The translations under genes were made by a program, and so were the position numbers. DNA of 52,852 nt from Azospirillum sp. B4 (GTDB lineage Bacteria > Pseudomonadota > Alphaproteobacteria > Azospirillales > Azospirillaceae). The stretch lies in NCBI RefSeq assembly GCF_000333275.1, contig NZ_BACU01000485.1, positions 1 to 52,852 on the forward strand. The letters run 5' to 3'. The notes beneath the pieces are model-generated. The model worked only from the letters and a program-made list of their open reading frames with translations, was not told the DNA's origin and made no database searches. This document shows positions 18,851-27,194 of this stretch, piece after piece. Position 1 is the first letter of the stretch; each line of letters opens with the position of its first letter.

Positions 18851-21046
18851 ATGCCCGATGGACACATGCCCGAGAATCTTGACAGCACGTCGCGCCGCCG
18901 TTTCCTGCAGGTCACCGGCGGCGCCGGGGTGGGCCTGATGGTGGGCTTCACCTGGACCGCCACCGGCCGGCGCGCGCTGGCCGCCCCGGCCGCCAAGGGC
19001 TTAGAGCCCAACGCCTTCGTCAAGGTGGCGCCCGACAGCACGGTCACCGTGCTGGTCAAGCACCTGGAGATGGGGCAAGGCGTCTTCACCGGCCTGACCG
19101 CCATCGTGGCGGAGGAAATGGACGCCGACTGGGCGCAGATGCGGGCGGAGCACGCCGCCGCCAACGCCAAGCTGTACAACAACAGCGCCTTCGGCCCCAT
19201 CCAGGGCACCGGCGGATCCACCTCCACCTACAATTCCTGGACCCAGCTGCGCCAGGCCGGCGCCACCGCCCGCGCCATGCTGGTGGCCGCGGCCGCCCAG
19301 ACCTGGGGCGTGTCGGCATCGGACATCACCGTGTCCAAGGGCGTGATCTCGTCCGGCACGCACAGCGCCAAGTTCGGTGAGCTGGCGGCCAAGGCGGCGG
19401 CCCTGCCCGTGCCGGCCGACGTGCCGCTGAAGGATCCGAAGAATTTCACGCTGATCGGCACCCGGCTGCCGCGCAAGGACAGCGTGGAGAAGAGCACGGG
19501 CAAGGCCGTGTTCGCCATCGACGTCGTCCAGCCCGACATGCTGGTGGCGGTGGTGCGGCGCCCGTCCAAGTTTGGCGCCAAGGCCCAGGCCGTGGACGCC
19601 AAGGCCGCCAAGGCGGTGAAGGGCGTGGTCGAGGTGGTGGAGATTCCGCGCGGTGTGGCCGTGGTGGCCACCTCATACTGGGCAGCCCACCAGGGACGCG
19701 AGGCGCTGAAGGTCACCTGGGACGAAAGCCAGGCGGAGAAGCGCGGCACCGACGCCATCATCGCCGACTACAAGGCCCTGCTGCCCAAGCCGGGTGAGCT
19801 GGTGACCAAGGAAGGCGACGTGGACGCGGTGAAGGCGGCCAAGGTGGTGAAGGCGGAATTCAGCTTCCCCTTCCTGGCCCACGCGCCGATGGAGCCGCTG
19901 ACCTGCGTGGTCAAGCTGGGCAAGGACGGATGCGAGATCTGGGCCGGGGACCAGTTCCAGACGGTGGACCAGGCCAACGCCGCCCAGGCCGCCGGCCTGA
20001 AGCCGGAACAGGTGACCATCAACACCGTCTACGCCGGTGGCAGCTTTGGCCGCCGCGCCAACCTGGAATCGGATTACATCGTCGAGGGGGTCGCCATCGC
20101 CAAGGCGCTGTCGGATGCCAAGGTGCAGGGCGGCAAGCTGGCCGGGCGGCCGGTGAAGCTGATCTGGTCGCGGGAGGATGACATCCGTGGCGGCCGCTAC
20201 CGCCCCATCTACGTCCACGGCATGGAGGCCAAGCTGGGCGCCGATGGCTCCCTGCTGGCCTGGAAGCATCGCATCGTCGGCCAGAGCATCATGGCGGGCA
20301 GCATGTTCGAGCAGAAGGGCAAGCCGGACAACACCTCGGTGGAAGGGGCGGCGGAGATCCCGTACGACATCCCCAACCGCCTGGTCGACCTGCACACCAC
20401 CACCTCGCCCGTGCCGGTGCTGTGGTGGCGCTCCGTGGGGTCCACCCACACCTCCTTCGCCGTGGAAAGCTTCATCGATGAGCTGGCGGCGGAAACCAAG
20501 CAGGATCCGGTGGCCTTCCGCCGCAAGCTGATGGAAAAGCATCCGCGCCATCTGGCGGTGCTGAACCTGGCGGTGGAAAAGGCGGACTGGGGCAAGCCGC
20601 TGCCCAAGGGCTGGGCGCGCGGCGTGGCGGTGGCGGAAAGCTTCCGTTCCGTCGTCGCCCATGTGGCCGAGGTGTCGCAGGACGAGAAGGGCCGCATCAA
20701 GGTGGAGCGGGTGGTCTGCGCCGTCGACTGCGGCATCGCCGTCACGCCCGACGTGGTCAAGGCGCAGATGGAAGGCGGCATCGGCTATGGCCTGGGTGCG
20801 GTCATGTTCGGCGCCATCACCATGACCGGCGGCGTGGTCGACCAATCCAACTTCGACACCTATCGCTGCCTGCGCATCGATGAGATGCCCAAGGTGGAGG
20901 TCCACATCGTTCCCAGCGCCAACCCGCCCACCGGCGTGGGCGAACCGGGCGTGCCCCCCCTGGGGCCGGCCGTGGCCAACGCCATCGCGGCCCTGACCGG
21001 CAAGCGCATCCGCGACCTGCCCTTCACCGGGACGGTCAGCGTGTGA
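18851..21046 (+). CDS. Molybdopterin-binding subunit of a molybdenum hydroxylase (IorB type), Tat-exported
   Basis: 731 residues. The N-terminus carries a twin-arginine signal ([20 protein letters not shown]), so it is exported folded, with the small subunit riding along. Conserved molybdopterin segments are [43 protein letters not shown] and the C-terminal [18 protein letters not shown], whose Glu is the expected catalytic base. Length fits IorB. The real substrate (aldehyde or N-heterocycle) cannot be told. It forms a two-gene operon with the 2Fe-2S subunit; no MocA or XdhC-type maturation gene is adjacent. Confidence 0.95.
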   Translation: MPDGHMPENLDSTSRRRFLQVTGGAGVGLMVGFTWTATGRRALAAPAAKGLEPNAFVKVAPDSTVTVLVKHLEMGQGVFTGLTAIVAEEMDADWAQMRAEHAAANAKLYNNSAFGPIQGTGGSTSTYNSWTQLRQAGATARAMLVAAAAQTWGVSASDITVSKGVISSGTHSAKFGELAAKAAALPVPADVPLKDPKNFTLIGTRLPRKDSVEKSTGKAVFAIDVVQPDMLVAVVRRPSKFGAKAQAVDAKAAKAVKGVVEVVEIPRGVAVVATSYWAAHQGREALKVTWDESQAEKRGTDAIIADYKALLPKPGELVTKEGDVDAVKAAKVVKAEFSFPFLAHAPMEPLTCVVKLGKDGCEIWAGDQFQTVDQANAAQAAGLKPEQVTINTVYAGGSFGRRANLESDYIVEGVAIAKALSDAKVQGGKLAGRPVKLIWSREDDIRGGRYRPIYVHGMEAKLGADGSLLAWKHRIVGQSIMAGSMFEQKGKPDNTSVEGAAEIPYDIPNRLVDLHTTTSPVPVLWWRSVGSTHTSFAVESFIDELAAETKQDPVAFRRKLMEKHPRHLAVLNLAVEKADWGKPLPKGWARGVAVAESFRSVVAHVAEVSQDEKGRIKVERVVCAVDCGIAVTPDVVKAQMEGGIGYGLGAVMFGAITMTGGVVDQSNFDTYRCLRIDEMPKVEVHIVPSANPPTGVGEPGVPPLGPAVANAIAALTGKRIRDLPFTGTVSV

Positions 21047-21091
21047 ATGGTCCGGCGGCGTGGGAGAAATCCCACGCCGCCGCAACCGCAT

Positions 21092-21292
21092 TTAGCTTGG
21101 GTAAAGGGCTGGGTCATATCTGGGATTGAAGGTGAAGCTTCCTTCGATCTTGCCGTTAAGCGCCACCTTCCATGCTCCGACGATAGCTTCGGGAGGCACG
21201 CGCTCATCAGGCCCAAAGGTACCGGCAATTCGATAAACCCATCCGCCTGGATGTTTCGCCGCTTCCTTGATTTCATCTGAATGGGGTTGCAT
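21092..21292 (-). CDS. Small hypothetical protein with HPxGWVYRI motif
   Basis: 66 residues from the ATG at 21292 ([22 protein letters not shown]); an ATG at 21337 would add 15 residues and overlap the marR stop. The [14 protein letters not shown] segment followed by [17 protein letters not shown] looks like a small beta-rich conserved protein often seen in proteobacteria. Function unknown. It lies immediately downstream of marR on the same strand, so it may be cotranscribed. Confidence 0.6.
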   Translation of the reverse strand: MQPHSDEIKEAAKHPGGWVYRIAGTFGPDERVPPEAIVGAWKVALNGKIEGSFTFNPRYDPALYPS

Positions 21293-21323
21293 TGCTTCTT
21301 TCACTTCCGGCCGCCAGTAAAAA

Positions 21324-21800
21324 CTAATCCAAACCATCCGACAACGGCGTGCTGGCGGGGATCTCCTCCGCCACGCGCTGCTCCAGCTTTTCCATCAGCG
21401 ACCACAGCTGGGCGCGCTCGGCCTCCGTCAGGACGGACAGCAGCCGCGCCTCCCAGGCCAAGGCCTCCGGCGCCACCTGGGCGTAGAGGTCGCGGCCCTT
21501 GGCGCTGAAGGACAGGCGCAACAGGCGCTGGTCCTTGGGGTGGGGCTTGCGGTCCAGCAGACCCGCGTCCACCAGCCGGTTCACCGCCCGGCTGACCTTG
21601 GCCTTGTCCATGGCGGTGCGGTCCACGATGTCGTTGGACGACAGCGGCTGTTCCTGGCCCAGGGTGGCGAACACCCGCCACTCCGGAATGCTGAGGCCGA
21701 ATCGCTCCTGGTACCGCGCGGCCAGGGCCAGGCTGACCTTCTTCGACAGGATGTTCAGCCGATAGGGCAGGAAGCGGTTCAGCTGCAAATCGGGGGGCAT
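21324..21800 (-). CDS. MarR-family transcriptional regulator
   Basis: 158 residues with a winged helix: LSIPEWRVFATLGQEQPLSS, NDIVDRTAMDKAKVSRAVNRL (recognition helix) and LLDRKPHPKDQRLLRLSFSAKG (wing). A long C-terminal dimerisation helix follows. It is divergent from fumarylacetoacetase, and a perfect-arm palindrome (21895-21910) lies in the shared promoter. The parsimonious role is a repressor of the tyrosine/homogentisate branch responding to a pathway intermediate. Confidence 0.93.
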   Translation of the reverse strand: MPPDLQLNRFLPYRLNILSKKVSLALAARYQERFGLSIPEWRVFATLGQEQPLSSNDIVDRTAMDKAKVSRAVNRLVDAGLLDRKPHPKDQRLLRLSFSAKGRDLYAQVAPEALAWEARLLSVLTEAERAQLWSLMEKLEQRVAEEIPASTPLSDGLD

Positions 21801-21894
21801 GGCTGGCGAGAACCTGTAACAAGACGGTGGCGGGCGACGAGACCGGTGGCGGGCGGCTTGACAGCGGAACCCTCACAGCCTACTGTACTTATAA

Positions 21895-21910
21895 CGTTTC
21901 ATTTGAAACG
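21895..21910. promoter_or_regulatory. Candidate MarR operator
   Basis: CGTTTCATTTGAAACG: 7-bp perfect arms with a TT spacer, embedded in ATAA...ATAAAA, between divergent marR and fumarylacetoacetase genes. Size and position are typical of a MarR binding site. Confidence 0.6.
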
Positions 21911-22143
21911 ATAAAACCGACCGCTGTCCATCCTGTCATTGGGGTCTCCGTAACGGGAACCGCCCCGGGGGGTGGAAGACGGGTTGGGAGGAAACGCCCC
22001 GTTCATTCGTGTGACCTCAAGGCGCCCCCGTCTTTTCCGGACGGGCTGGCCGCCTTGAGGGTGCCGCTTTTCCTGCCAACCCTGCCCACCCGCCGACGCT
22101 TTCCGGGCGTGCGGCGGGGCGGGACAGAAGGAAAGGGCTCCTC

Positions 22144-23235
22144 ATGAAGCTGGCAACCCTGAAATCGCTGGACCAGACGCTGGATGGCGCCTTGCAGGCC
22201 AAGGTGGGGCGCGACGGCATCCTGGTCGTCGTGTCGTCCGACCTGGCGCGCTGCCGCGCCGTGCCGGGCATTGCCGCCACGCTGCAACAAGCGCTGGACG
22301 ACTGGGCCCAGGTGGCGCCCCGCCTGGCCGAGGTGGCGGTGGAACTGGACGAAGGGATCGCCCCGTTCGCGGCGTTCGACCAGGCCGCCTGCATGGCGCC
22401 GCTGCCCCGCGCCTTCCAGTGGGCGGACGGCTCGGCCTACGTCAACCATGTGGAACTGGTGCGCAAGGCGCGCGGCGCCGACATGCCGCCCAGCTTCTGG
22501 ACCGACCCGCTGATGTACCAGGGCGGTTCCGACAGTTTCCTCGGCCCCCGCGATCCCATCCTGATGGCCAAGGAGGCTTGGGGCATCGACCTGGAGGCGG
22601 AGGTGGCGGTGGTCACCGGCGACGTGCCCATGGGTGTGTCGGCGGATGAGGCGCGCGGCCTGATCCGCCTGGTCATGCTGGTCAACGACGTGTCGCTGCG
22701 CGGCCTGATCCCGGCTGAACTGGCCAAGGGCTTCGGCTTCTTCCAGTCCAAGCCGTCCAGCGCCTTCTCCCCCGTGGCGGTGACGCCGGACGCGCTGGGT
22801 GACGCCTGGCGCGAGGGCAAGCTGCACCTGGACCTCCTGTCCTTCATCAACGGCCAGCCGTTCGGCCGGCCCAACGCCGGCGTCGACATGACCTTCGATT
22901 TCGGCCAGCTGATCGCGCATGCCGCCCGCACCCGGCCGCTGGTCGCCGGCACCATCATCGGTTCCGGCACCGTGTCCAACCGGGGGCCGGACGGCGGGCC
23001 GGGCCTGCCCATCGCCCAGGGCGGCGTGGGCTATTCCTGCCTGGCCGAGGTGCGCACGGTGGAAACCCTGCTGCAAGGCCAGCCCAAGACGCCCTTCCTG
23101 CGCTTCGGTGACAGTGTGCGCATCGAGATGATAGACGCCCTGGGCGCCAGCATCTTCGGCGCCATCGAGCAGACGGTGGCGGAGTACCGGCCGCAACCGG
23201 TGGCGCCCGAAGCCGTCCCTGTTCCCATGCCTTAA
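22144..23235 (+). CDS. Fumarylacetoacetate hydrolase family protein
   Basis: 363 residues. The N-terminal domain is followed by the FAH catalytic fold: VNHVELVRKARG, PLMYQGGSDSFLGPRDPI, EAEVAVVTGDVPMG (metal-binding Glu/Asp) and LVNDVSLRGLIP. It cleaves fumarylacetoacetate to fumarate and acetoacetate in tyrosine breakdown. The architecture matches the bacterial ~330-360-residue FahA type rather than the long eukaryotic form. A ribosome site GGAAAGGG precedes the ATG. It is divergent from marR, and maiA lies 1 kb downstream. Confidence 0.9.
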   Translation: MKLATLKSLDQTLDGALQAKVGRDGILVVVSSDLARCRAVPGIAATLQQALDDWAQVAPRLAEVAVELDEGIAPFAAFDQAACMAPLPRAFQWADGSAYVNHVELVRKARGADMPPSFWTDPLMYQGGSDSFLGPRDPILMAKEAWGIDLEAEVAVVTGDVPMGVSADEARGLIRLVMLVNDVSLRGLIPAELAKGFGFFQSKPSSAFSPVAVTPDALGDAWREGKLHLDLLSFINGQPFGRPNAGVDMTFDFGQLIAHAARTRPLVAGTIIGSGTVSNRGPDGGPGLPIAQGGVGYSCLAEVRTVETLLQGQPKTPFLRFGDSVRIEMIDALGASIFGAIEQTVAEYRPQPVAPEAVPVPMP

Positions 23236-23343
23236 GGACTTGCCCGCCTCGTGGCTTCAGACGGCATTAACTGGAAAGAGCATCAAGCTGCAGCAGAGCG
23301 ATCCTAAGTTGGGGGGAGGAAAGGTGATCAGGGGCGGTTCGAA

Positions 23344-24219
23344 ATGGCCAAGAGCATTGGTGCGCTTAAAATGCCGCGTCTAGTCGCAGTTGGGGCAGCG
23401 ATGACGCTCATTGCCGGGCTCACGGCTATGCCATCCAACGCCAAGACAACGCGTCCAGGTTGGCAGCTAGTTCATGGCGCAGATCAGCCAGTTTGCCAGG
23501 CGGTGCAGAAAGCGCATCGGCGCTTGGCCCAGCGCCACCCTGATGTCGTTTATGGAGAGGAGTACTTGAACGATGCCTATGCGGGCACGGGCATCACTCT
23601 TCCGCGCCCCTTGGGAAGCGACGATCCGTTACTTGTCAAATATCCAGGGAAGCTATACGGCCACCCCTTAGGTGACGGAGAGCCCAAGGGTGATGGAACT
23701 CCGACGGTATTAGGTATGGTTGGTGACGCCCCTGCCTCGGCGATAGATCAGTTTTATAATTTGGATGTCGCGGGCGATGGCCAGAAACATCTCATATATC
23801 TACATTACACACCCTTCGGCCATGGCCGTGATTTCCAAACTGAACTTTGGATTTTTAGGCCAGGCGTACCTTATCGCCCAATTGCGATGTCTCCTTTAGA
23901 TGAGCGATTCGGAACGCAGTTTGACGATAAGGATGTGGCGCTTCATTTTTCCGAAGAAGACGGCATTAATGTCGGCAGAAAGCACAATTACCAGAATTTA
24001 TATGATCCGAATCTCCATTCAGAGGATAAAATCCTCAAATACCCAGGACAAGATGAAAAGAAGATTGGCGAATTTGCAATTTTATTGAGGAATAATCAGC
24101 ACGTGATAATGTTTTTGGGAAAAATATACATCGTTGCCGGGATGTCTATCGATAATTATATCGACGTATATAGAATAATGCCCTCAAATCAGATGAGAGT
24201 TGATTGCGAGTTCAGGTGA
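23344..24219 (+). CDS. Exported protein of unknown function with atypical base composition
   Basis: 291 residues. The N-terminus looks like a Sec signal peptide (LVAVGAAMTLIAGLTAMPSNA, cleavage after SNA). The mature protein has Cys residues near each end (PVCQAVQ and DCEFR), which could form a disulfide. The middle (QFYNLDVAGDGQKHLIYLHYTPFGHG) resembles the calcium-binding or repeat-type DxxGDGxxH seen in many exported proteins. I do not recognise the family. GC is markedly lower than in its neighbours, especially the last third, with many AAT/ATA codons, which suggests recent acquisition. It separates two genes of one pathway. Confidence 0.75.
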   Translation: MAKSIGALKMPRLVAVGAAMTLIAGLTAMPSNAKTTRPGWQLVHGADQPVCQAVQKAHRRLAQRHPDVVYGEEYLNDAYAGTGITLPRPLGSDDPLLVKYPGKLYGHPLGDGEPKGDGTPTVLGMVGDAPASAIDQFYNLDVAGDGQKHLIYLHYTPFGHGRDFQTELWIFRPGVPYRPIAMSPLDERFGTQFDDKDVALHFSEEDGINVGRKHNYQNLYDPNLHSEDKILKYPGQDEKKIGEFAILLRNNQHVIMFLGKIYIVAGMSIDNYIDVYRIMPSNQMRVDCEFR

Positions 24220-24251
24220 TTTTTTAGATAATAGAGAAAGACTGCCAACCC

Positions 24252-24905
24252 ATGCTCACCCTCTACACCTACTTCCGCTCCTCCGCCGCCTATCGCGTGC
24301 GCATCGCCCTGAACCTGAAGGGCCTGACAGCGGCGCAGGTGCCGGTGCACCTGCTGCGCGATGGCGGGGAGCAGTTGAAGGCGGATTACCTGGCGCTGAA
24401 CCCGCAAGGCCAGCTGCCGACACTGGCGGTGACGGACGACGCGGGGACCCACCTGCTGACCCAGTCGCTGGCCATCGTGGAGTACCTGGACGAGGTGCAT
24501 CCCATCCCGCCCCTGCTGCCGGCCGACCCCATCCTGCGGGCCCAGGCGCGGGCCGTGGCCCTGGCCATCGCCTGCGACATCCACCCCATCAACAACCTGC
24601 GGGTCCAGAAGTACCTGAAGGGGGAGATGGGCGTGGATGAGGCCAAGGCCGGCCGCTGGGTGCGCCACTGGATGGAAACCGGCCTGGCGGCGGTGGAGGC
24701 CATGGTGCGCCCTCACGCGGGGCGCTTCTGCTTCGGCGACACGCCGGGCCTGGCCGACCTGGTGCTGGCGCCGCAGATGTTCAACGCCCGGCGCTTCAAC
24801 GCCGACCTGTCCGCCTGCCCCACCCTGGCCGCCATCGACGCGGCCTGCCTGGCCCTGCCGGCCTTCGCCGACGCGGCACCGGAGCGTCAGGCCGACGCGG
24901 CCTGA
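24252..24905 (+). CDS. maiA: Maleylacetoacetate isomerase (zeta-class GST)
   Basis: 217 residues. The N-terminal thioredoxin fold has the glutathione motif TYFRSSAAYRVRIALNLKGL (SSxxxRVRIAL is diagnostic of zeta-class GST/MaiA). The helical domain includes IACDIHPINNLRVQKYL, also typical of MaiA. It converts 4-maleylacetoacetate to 4-fumarylacetoacetate using glutathione. It sits behind fumarylacetoacetase but is separated from it by an unrelated lower-GC gene; hmgA is not in the window. Confidence 0.94.
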   Translation: MLTLYTYFRSSAAYRVRIALNLKGLTAAQVPVHLLRDGGEQLKADYLALNPQGQLPTLAVTDDAGTHLLTQSLAIVEYLDEVHPIPPLLPADPILRAQARAVALAIACDIHPINNLRVQKYLKGEMGVDEAKAGRWVRHWMETGLAAVEAMVRPHAGRFCFGDTPGLADLVLAPQMFNARRFNADLSACPTLAAIDAACLALPAFADAAPERQADAA

Positions 24906-25013
24906 CCTCACGCGGCCTGACCTTACACTGGCGCAACCTTCCCCTCGCGCGGGCGGGGCATCCGGGGCATGATGCGCCGGTTTCCCCCGCCCCGCCCGCC
25001 TGACCCGCCCCCC

Positions 25014-25760
25014 ATGCCCTTCGACCTGGCACCGTTGGACGTCCTGGCCCTCATCACCTTCGCGGTGCTATGGGGCGGCTATAACGTCATCTTCCGCCTG
25101 CCGGGCGCGCCGGCCAGCCTGAACCTGCACATGCGCACGGTGCGGGAGGTGTGGATGCGCAACATGCAGCAGCGGGAGGTGCGGCTGCTGGATGGCCAGC
25201 TGCTGGGCCATCTGATCCAGAGCGTGTCGTTCTTCGCCTCCACCACCGTGCTGCTGATCGCCGGCGACCTCAGCGCCCTGGTGAACGCCGACCGGCTGGC
25301 GGCCCTGGTGGAGAAGATGCACGTCACCAGCACGGCCTCGGGCGCGCTGGTGGAGGTGAAGCTGTTCCTGCTGCTGGGCGTGCTGGTCTACGCCTTCTTC
25401 CAGTTCACCTGGGCGGTGCGGCAGTACAACTACACCTGCGCCCTGATCGGCGCCATGCCGGACGCCACCAACCACCCGCCCAGCGTGGATGTGGAGGAGG
25501 CGGCGGACGCGGCGGCGGCGCTGCTGTCGCTGGCGGTGCAGAGCTTCAACGCCGGGGTTCGGGCCTATTACTTCGGCTTCGCGGCCCTGGGCTGGTTCGT
25601 CCACCCGCTGGCCTTCATGGCCTCCACCACCCTGGTGATCGTGGTGCTGGTCCGCCGCCACTTTCACTCCCGCGCCTTCCACGCCGTGCGCCGCTTCGGC
25701 ACCGCCGTGCAGATGGTGCTGCCCGAACGCAGCCAGCCGCAGCCGCCCGAGGGAGCGTGA
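25014..25760 (+). CDS. DUF599 family membrane protein
   Basis: 248 residues from MPFDLAPLDVLALITFAVLW. Four hydrophobic segments are visible: the N-terminal one, HLIQSVSFFASTTVLLIAGDL, LVEVKLFLLLGVLVYAFFQFTW, and a C-terminal pair around YYFGFAALGWFVHPLAFMASTTLVIVVLV. The motif RQYNYTCALIGAMP between them is characteristic of DUF599. Function unknown. ATGs at 24969 and 24972 have a better ribosome site but add a proline-rich stretch, so the start is uncertain. It is followed directly by repeat element copy A. Confidence 0.85.
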   Translation: MPFDLAPLDVLALITFAVLWGGYNVIFRLPGAPASLNLHMRTVREVWMRNMQQREVRLLDGQLLGHLIQSVSFFASTTVLLIAGDLSALVNADRLAALVEKMHVTSTASGALVEVKLFLLLGVLVYAFFQFTWAVRQYNYTCALIGAMPDATNHPPSVDVEEAADAAAALLSLAVQSFNAGVRAYYFGFAALGWFVHPLAFMASTTLVIVVLVRRHFHSRAFHAVRRFGTAVQMVLPERSQPQPPEGA

Positions 25761-25763
25761 CCC

Positions 25764-25885
25764 CAGCGGCATGGTTTTCAAATCATGCCGCTGCAGGACG
25801 CTCCTCTCGTCCGCCGGACCTTTTCGGGGAGCGTCAGCGGACTGAAAAGGGAGGATAGCCAAGTCCCCGGATGGGGCCGCCGGCG
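25764..25885 (+). repeat. Structured intergenic repeat, copy A
   Basis: In order: a 10-bp hairpin CAGCGGCATG/CATGCCGCTG (25764-25793), a small hairpin GGACG/CGTCC, CGCCGG (25812-25817), stem CCTTTTC (25819-25825)/GAAAAGG (25844-25850), single strand GAGGATAGCCAAG, stem CCCC-GGAT-GGGG (25865-25876) and closing CCGGCG (25880-25885). The layout matches copies B (41122-41200), C (47231-47318) and D (43557-43682), with compensatory changes in the stems. It sits between the 3' ends of two convergent genes. Confidence 0.8.
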
Positions 25886-25902
25886 CCTGAGGGAGGCCTG
25901 AT

Positions 25903-26991
25903 TCAGGCCTCTTCACTATAAGCGTGCCGGCCGCCGCGCGGGTCGGTGACGGTCCAGCCGCCTTCGCCGTCGGGTGCCAGGTAGTCGGCGGTCAGGGGCA
26001 CCTTGCCGTGGCCGCCGGGGATGTCCAGCACGTAGGTGGGCTGGCACAGGCCGGAGACATCGCCACGCAGTTCCCGCATCAGGGCGCGGCCCTGCCGCAC
26101 GGTGGTGCGGAAATGGCCGGTGCCCTTGGCCAGATCCCCCTGATGCAGGTAGTGCGGCTTCACCCGCGCCTGGACCAGGGCGCGGAAGGTGCGGGTCAGG
26201 GTCTCGGCGTCGTCGTTGACGCCCTTCAGCAGCACGGTCTGCGACAGCAGCGGGATGCCGGCGTCGACCAGCCGGGCGATGGCGTCCCGCGCCTTCTCGT
26301 CCAACTCCCGCCAATGGTTGGCGTGCAGCATCAGCCAGCTGGCGATGCGCCGGCCCTTCAGGGCGGCCACCAACTCCGGCGTCACGCGGTCGGGGTCCAC
26401 CACCGGCACGCGCGTGTGGAAGCGGACGACGCCGACATGGGGGATGGCGTCCAAGCGGGTGACGATGTCGGCCAGGCGGCGGGGCGACAGGATCAGCGGG
26501 TCGCCACCGGTCAGGATGACCTCCCACACCTCCTCGTGCTCAGCGATGTAGGCAATGGCGGCATCCAGCTCGGCGCCGTCCAGGGTCTCACTGCCCGGGC
26601 CCACCATCTCGCGGCGGAAGCAGAAGCGGCAATAGACCGGGCAGACGTTGACGGCCTTCAGCAGCACGCGGTCGTGATAGCGGTGGACGATGCCCTTGAC
26701 CGGGCTGTGCGGCCCGTCGCCGATGGGGTCGCCCATCTCGCCGGGCGTGGTGGTCAGCTCATCGCCGCTGGGCACGAACTGGCGGGCCACGGGGTCGTTC
26801 GGGTCGGTGGGATCGATCAGCCCGGCCATCTGGTCGGTGACGGAGACGGCGAAGCTGGCCGCCACCTGTTCCAGCCGGGGCAGGGCGGCGGCATCGGCCA
26901 GGCCGGCGTCGACCAGGCCGGCGGCGGTGCGGATGGGCTGCGTGCGGTTGGCGGCCGGATGGATGGCAGGCTGGCGAACGGCGGTGCCCAT
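25903..26991 (-). CDS. KamA-family radical SAM protein (lysine 2,3-aminomutase / EpmB-like)
   Basis: 362 residues from the ATG at 26991, which has the ribosome site GGGGAGG; the frame is open 5 codons further to a TTG. The radical SAM cluster motif is CPVYCRFCFRR (CxxxCxxC), preceded by HRYHDRVLLKAVNV. The barrel continues with EVILTGGDPLIL and LLSQTVLLKGVND. This size fits EpmB, which makes (R)-beta-lysine for modification of elongation factor P, rather than catabolic KamA (~415 residues). efp and epmA are not in the window, so the EpmB role is inferred. The stop codon lies inside a hairpin (25893-25911) that may serve as terminator. Confidence 0.9.
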   Translation of the reverse strand: MGTAVRQPAIHPAANRTQPIRTAAGLVDAGLADAAALPRLEQVAASFAVSVTDQMAGLIDPTDPNDPVARQFVPSGDELTTTPGEMGDPIGDGPHSPVKGIVHRYHDRVLLKAVNVCPVYCRFCFRREMVGPGSETLDGAELDAAIAYIAEHEEVWEVILTGGDPLILSPRRLADIVTRLDAIPHVGVVRFHTRVPVVDPDRVTPELVAALKGRRIASWLMLHANHWRELDEKARDAIARLVDAGIPLLSQTVLLKGVNDDAETLTRTFRALVQARVKPHYLHQGDLAKGTGHFRTTVRQGRALMRELRGDVSGLCQPTYVLDIPGGHGKVPLTADYLAPDGEGGWTVTDPRGGRHAYSEEA

Positions 26992-27194
26992 GGGGCCTCC
27001 CCACAACTCGGCAAGACGGAAACGATGGAACAGGGGCCTAGATCGGCCGATGCGGCGCGCTCGTCAAGCCGCCCGCCCCGCATGGGCCCCCCGCATCGGC
27101 GTTGGCGGCGGGCCCGGGCTTGAGGCACACTGGCGACAATGAGGACGTATTCCTTGATAAATCACGGATAAATCAGGCGGATGGGGGCGGACAT

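Noticed and set aside
19673..21091. A 472-codon reverse frame over the Mo-hydroxylase gene
   Set aside because: Same shadow pattern (His/Gly/Arg-rich), no ribosome site, and the forward gene is unmistakable.
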